From assembly GCA_002345845.1 (NCBI GenBank), contig DDWF01000252.1, positions 1 to 64,000 on the forward strand: 64,000 bases of DNA, given 5' to 3'. The stretch comes from Betaproteobacteria bacterium UBA2293. Lineage in GTDB: Bacteria; Pseudomonadota; Gammaproteobacteria; Burkholderiales; Rhodocyclaceae. Both the position numbers and the translations under genes were made by a program. Positions 61,650-64,000 of the stretch are shown here, one piece after another. The notes below the pieces were generated by a model that did not search any database, was not told the origin of the DNA, and was given only the letters and a program-made list of their open reading frames with translations. The first letter of the stretch is position 1, and each line of letters starts with the position of its first letter.

Positions 61650-64000
61650 CATGCAACCGCTTTCACTAACGCTCAAAGGCTTTCGCGGTATCCGCGCCGG
61701 TCTGGGACGCGATGTCCTCACCCTGGATTTCGAGCAACTGGCCGACGGTGCCGAGTTGGTCGCCATTGCCGGCACCAACGGGCGCGGCAAGACCACCGTG
61801 ATGGAAAATATGCACCCCTATCTCACCATGCCATCGCGGGCGGCGACGGCGGGTCCGGGCGGCTTTTCCTATTATGATCACGTCTGCCTTCCGGAAAACG
61901 AGAAGGACCTGGTGTGGTCGCACGCTGGCCGAACCTACCGTTCGCAGGTGGTGATCCGTCTCACCGGCCGGCGCAAGACTGAAGCATTCCTGTTTGCTCT
62001 TTCTGATGATGGTGCGTGGAAACCCATGGTATTGGAAGATGGCACCGTTGCGGATGGCAAGGTGGAGACCTATACCCGCTGCGTTGAGGCGATCTGCGGC
62101 AATGCCGACACCTTCTTCACCTCGGTGTTTTCCGCCCAGGGCAAACGGCAGTTGAGCGCCTATCGTAATGCCGAGATCAAGACGCTGCTGGCTGATCTGT
62201 TGGGGCAGGAGGAAATCCGGGTGCTGGGCCAGAAGGCAGCCGAAACGGCGCGGCTACTCAAACTTGGTCTGGCGGCGATATGGCAGGAGCAGTCCAGACT
62301 AGATAATGATGCGCAACGGATCGGCGGGGAACTGCAACGGCTTGAGGGCGCTGCGGGCCGCATCGCCCTGAGTTTGGCGGCACGCCAAGCGGCTCAGGCC
62401 ACCCTGGAAGCAGCCCGAAGCCAGCATGCGCAATTGGCGGCCGAACGGGAGCAGTCGCAGAGTGTTGAACTGCGTCGGGCGCAGCTTCAGGGCGAATGCA
62501 GCGCGGTGATCCAGGCTGGCACCGAGGCCATCGAAGCCTTGAAGGCCCAGGAGCATGGCGAGTCTCAGCGCCTGGAACGACTGGAGCAGCGTATCGCCCA
62601 ACGCCTGACCCAGCAGCGCAACCGTCGGCTGGCTTTGCACAATCAGCGTCAACAATGCCTCAAGGTGTTGGCCAGTGCACTGACCGTACGGCAAGCTGAG
62701 GCCCGTCTACCCATGGCTGAACAGGTCCTGTCGCTGCGTCTGGCGAGGGTCGGCCACTGGCGCCAGCAGGCTCAGCGCCTGACCCAGTGCAAAGCTTCCG
62801 AGGACTTGGTCCGGCAAAGATTGTCGGGGATCGAGCGTGAGGCCGGGCAGGCGGCGCTCAAAGCCGAAGAGTTGGCGCGGCGCTTCGGCCTTACTGGCGT
62901 GGTGCCCTGTGCCGGTACCGACCTGCAGGGGCAGTGCCAGCTTTTGGGGGATGCGCGGGAAGCCCAGGCACTGGTTCCCGGTGCCCAGGCTGCCATCAAG
63001 CGCCTGGCGGACCAAAGGGCAGCGGCACAAGAGGAGTTGGCGGTTCTTGGCAGGCAGTACGAAGGGATTGCTGCGGCGCCCCAGAAACTGGCGTGGGCCG
63101 AACAACGTGCCGAGGTGGCTGGCGCGAGAAGCTCGCGGTATGCGCTACTGGCAGCCAAGGCGGGAGAACAGGCACGAGCGAAGAACGCGTTCGCCGAGAT
63201 TGAGGCGGAACTGGCGGCGTTAGGTGACGAAATGTCGTCCTGCCAGCAAGGGGCTGGAACACCGGATGAGTTGGCCGAGCGCCAACAAATCGGCACTGCG
63301 CGGCAAGCGATTGCAGCCCAGCACGAACAACAGGCCAAGCACTACCGCGCCACACTGGACAGGCTCAAGCAGGTGTTGGCGGCCTTGCCTCCACCCTACG
63401 ACGAGCAGCGTTTGAGCAAATCGGGCATAGAAATGGAAGATGCTGCGCAGTTAGTCGCTACAGCCGAACAGAATTACCTGAGCAACGTGCGGGATGCCGA
63501 AAACTTCACTGTCCTGACGCAGCAGGCAACAGCCTTGGCTACTCGTCGGGCGCAGGTGGCGAGCCGTATCGCCAAGGTCCAGTCCGAGTTGGGCGACTGG
63601 ACATTATTCGCCAAATGCATGAGCAATGATGGCTTGATCGCCCTGGCCATTGATGATGCCGGACCCGCCTTGGCTGGACTGGCCAACGATTTGCTGCTTG
63701 CTTCCTACGGTTCCCGTTTCACGGTCTCCATCCTGACGCAGGTGGAGACCGTCAAGGGCGAACAGAAGGAAGGTTTCGACATCCAGGTGCACGACGGCGA
63801 CTCGGGCGAAAGCAAGGGCGTCGGCCTGATGAGCGGCGGCGAACGGGTGTGGATCAATGAGTGCTTGATCCGGGCGGTGGCACTGTATCTCTGCCAGAGC
63901 ACGGGACGCCGTTATGGCGCCTTGTTCTCGGACGAAGCCGATGGGCCGCTGGACCCCGAGCGCAAGCGCATGTTCATGGCGATGAAACGGGCGGTGCTTT
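61650..64000 (+). CDS. SbcC/Rad50-like ATPase, C-terminus cut by window end
   Basis: The first 783 codons of a large SMC-like ATPase. Walker A is AGTNGRGKTTVMENMHPYL (about residue 42), followed by SVFSAQGKRQLSAYRNAEIKTLLADLLG, then long coiled-coil halves. In place of the CxxC zinc hook it has CAGTDLQGQC (62908-62937), a C-x8-C pair. The ABC signature is GLMSGGERVWINECLIRAVALY and Walker B is GALFSDEADGPLDPERKRM. It forms the partner of the SbcD-like nuclease. No stop is reached before 64000. The ATG at 61650 is preceded by TTGGAG. Confidence 0.85.

Overview
The window looks like part of a GC-rich betaproteobacterial genome. A Rhodocyclales-type organism (Thauera, Azoarcus or Dechloromonas relatives) is my best inference, from protein style and gene content; there is no rRNA or other marker to prove it. 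Three blocks can be separated.

(1) Positions 1-27,500 hold catabolic and redox genes. They open with a truncated chemotaxis receptor and a frameshifted AcuI-type reductase. Next comes an operon of an Old Yellow Enzyme, an SDR, a quinone oxidoreductase and an alpha/beta hydrolase, divergent from an HxlR regulator with three phased repeats in its promoter. A LysR regulator is divergent from an iron alcohol dehydrogenase, which is followed by four exported enzymes (cupin-CMD protein, two alpha/beta hydrolases, a Tat-type aldo/keto reductase). A small membrane operon carries orphan COX3- and COX4-like subunits. Then follows a CoA-thioester operon with a dienoyl-CoA-reductase-like SDR, a BadH-like dehydrogenase, a BadI-like ring hydrolase, a hydratase with a shrunken dehydrogenase half and two MaoC proteins. 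MarR regulators, an MFS carrier, a geraniol-dehydrogenase-like ADH, an ALDH and ETF-quinone oxidoreductase complete it. Together these suggest oxidation of an alicyclic or terpenoid alcohol to a CoA ester, hydrolytic ring opening, and electron delivery to quinone. The substrate is an inference.

(2) Positions 27,600-44,300 and 58,500-64,000 are conjugative-element DNA: a DUF4400 membrane protein, a TraD coupling ATPase, a MobH/TraI_2-like protein that has lost its HD metal ligands, an FlhC/FlhD-like activator pair, a frameshifted SetR/CI-like repressor, a DUF932 protein, a Toprim primase, a GHKL ATPase, a DUF1845 protein, XRE and AlpA regulators, a degenerate tyrosine-recombinase-like protein, a DUF1173 protein, and on the far side an IHF/HU protein and an SbcCD-like module running off the window end.

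(3) Positions 44,500-58,170 hold a nearly complete anaerobic-type corrin-ring operon on the minus strand. It comprises the cobalt importer CbiMNQO, CobM/CbiF, CbiX, CbiC, CbiD, CbiET, CobI/CbiL, CbiG split from CobE, CobJ/CbiH and a ferredoxin, followed by a TonB receptor. Cobalamin riboswitches precede both cbiM and the receptor. Because it lies between conjugative-element genes, the simplest reading is B12 synthesis and uptake carried as cargo of an integrative element.

The most unusual points are the B12 cargo, the relaxase without metal ligands, the frameshifted repressor that also lacks the S24 Ser-Lys dyad, the recombinase-fold protein without catalytic residues, the vestigial FadB-type protein, and a shared operator-like motif in three catabolic promoters. 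No tRNA, rRNA, CRISPR array or insertion sequence was recognised. All family names come from reading the sequence; no search was run.
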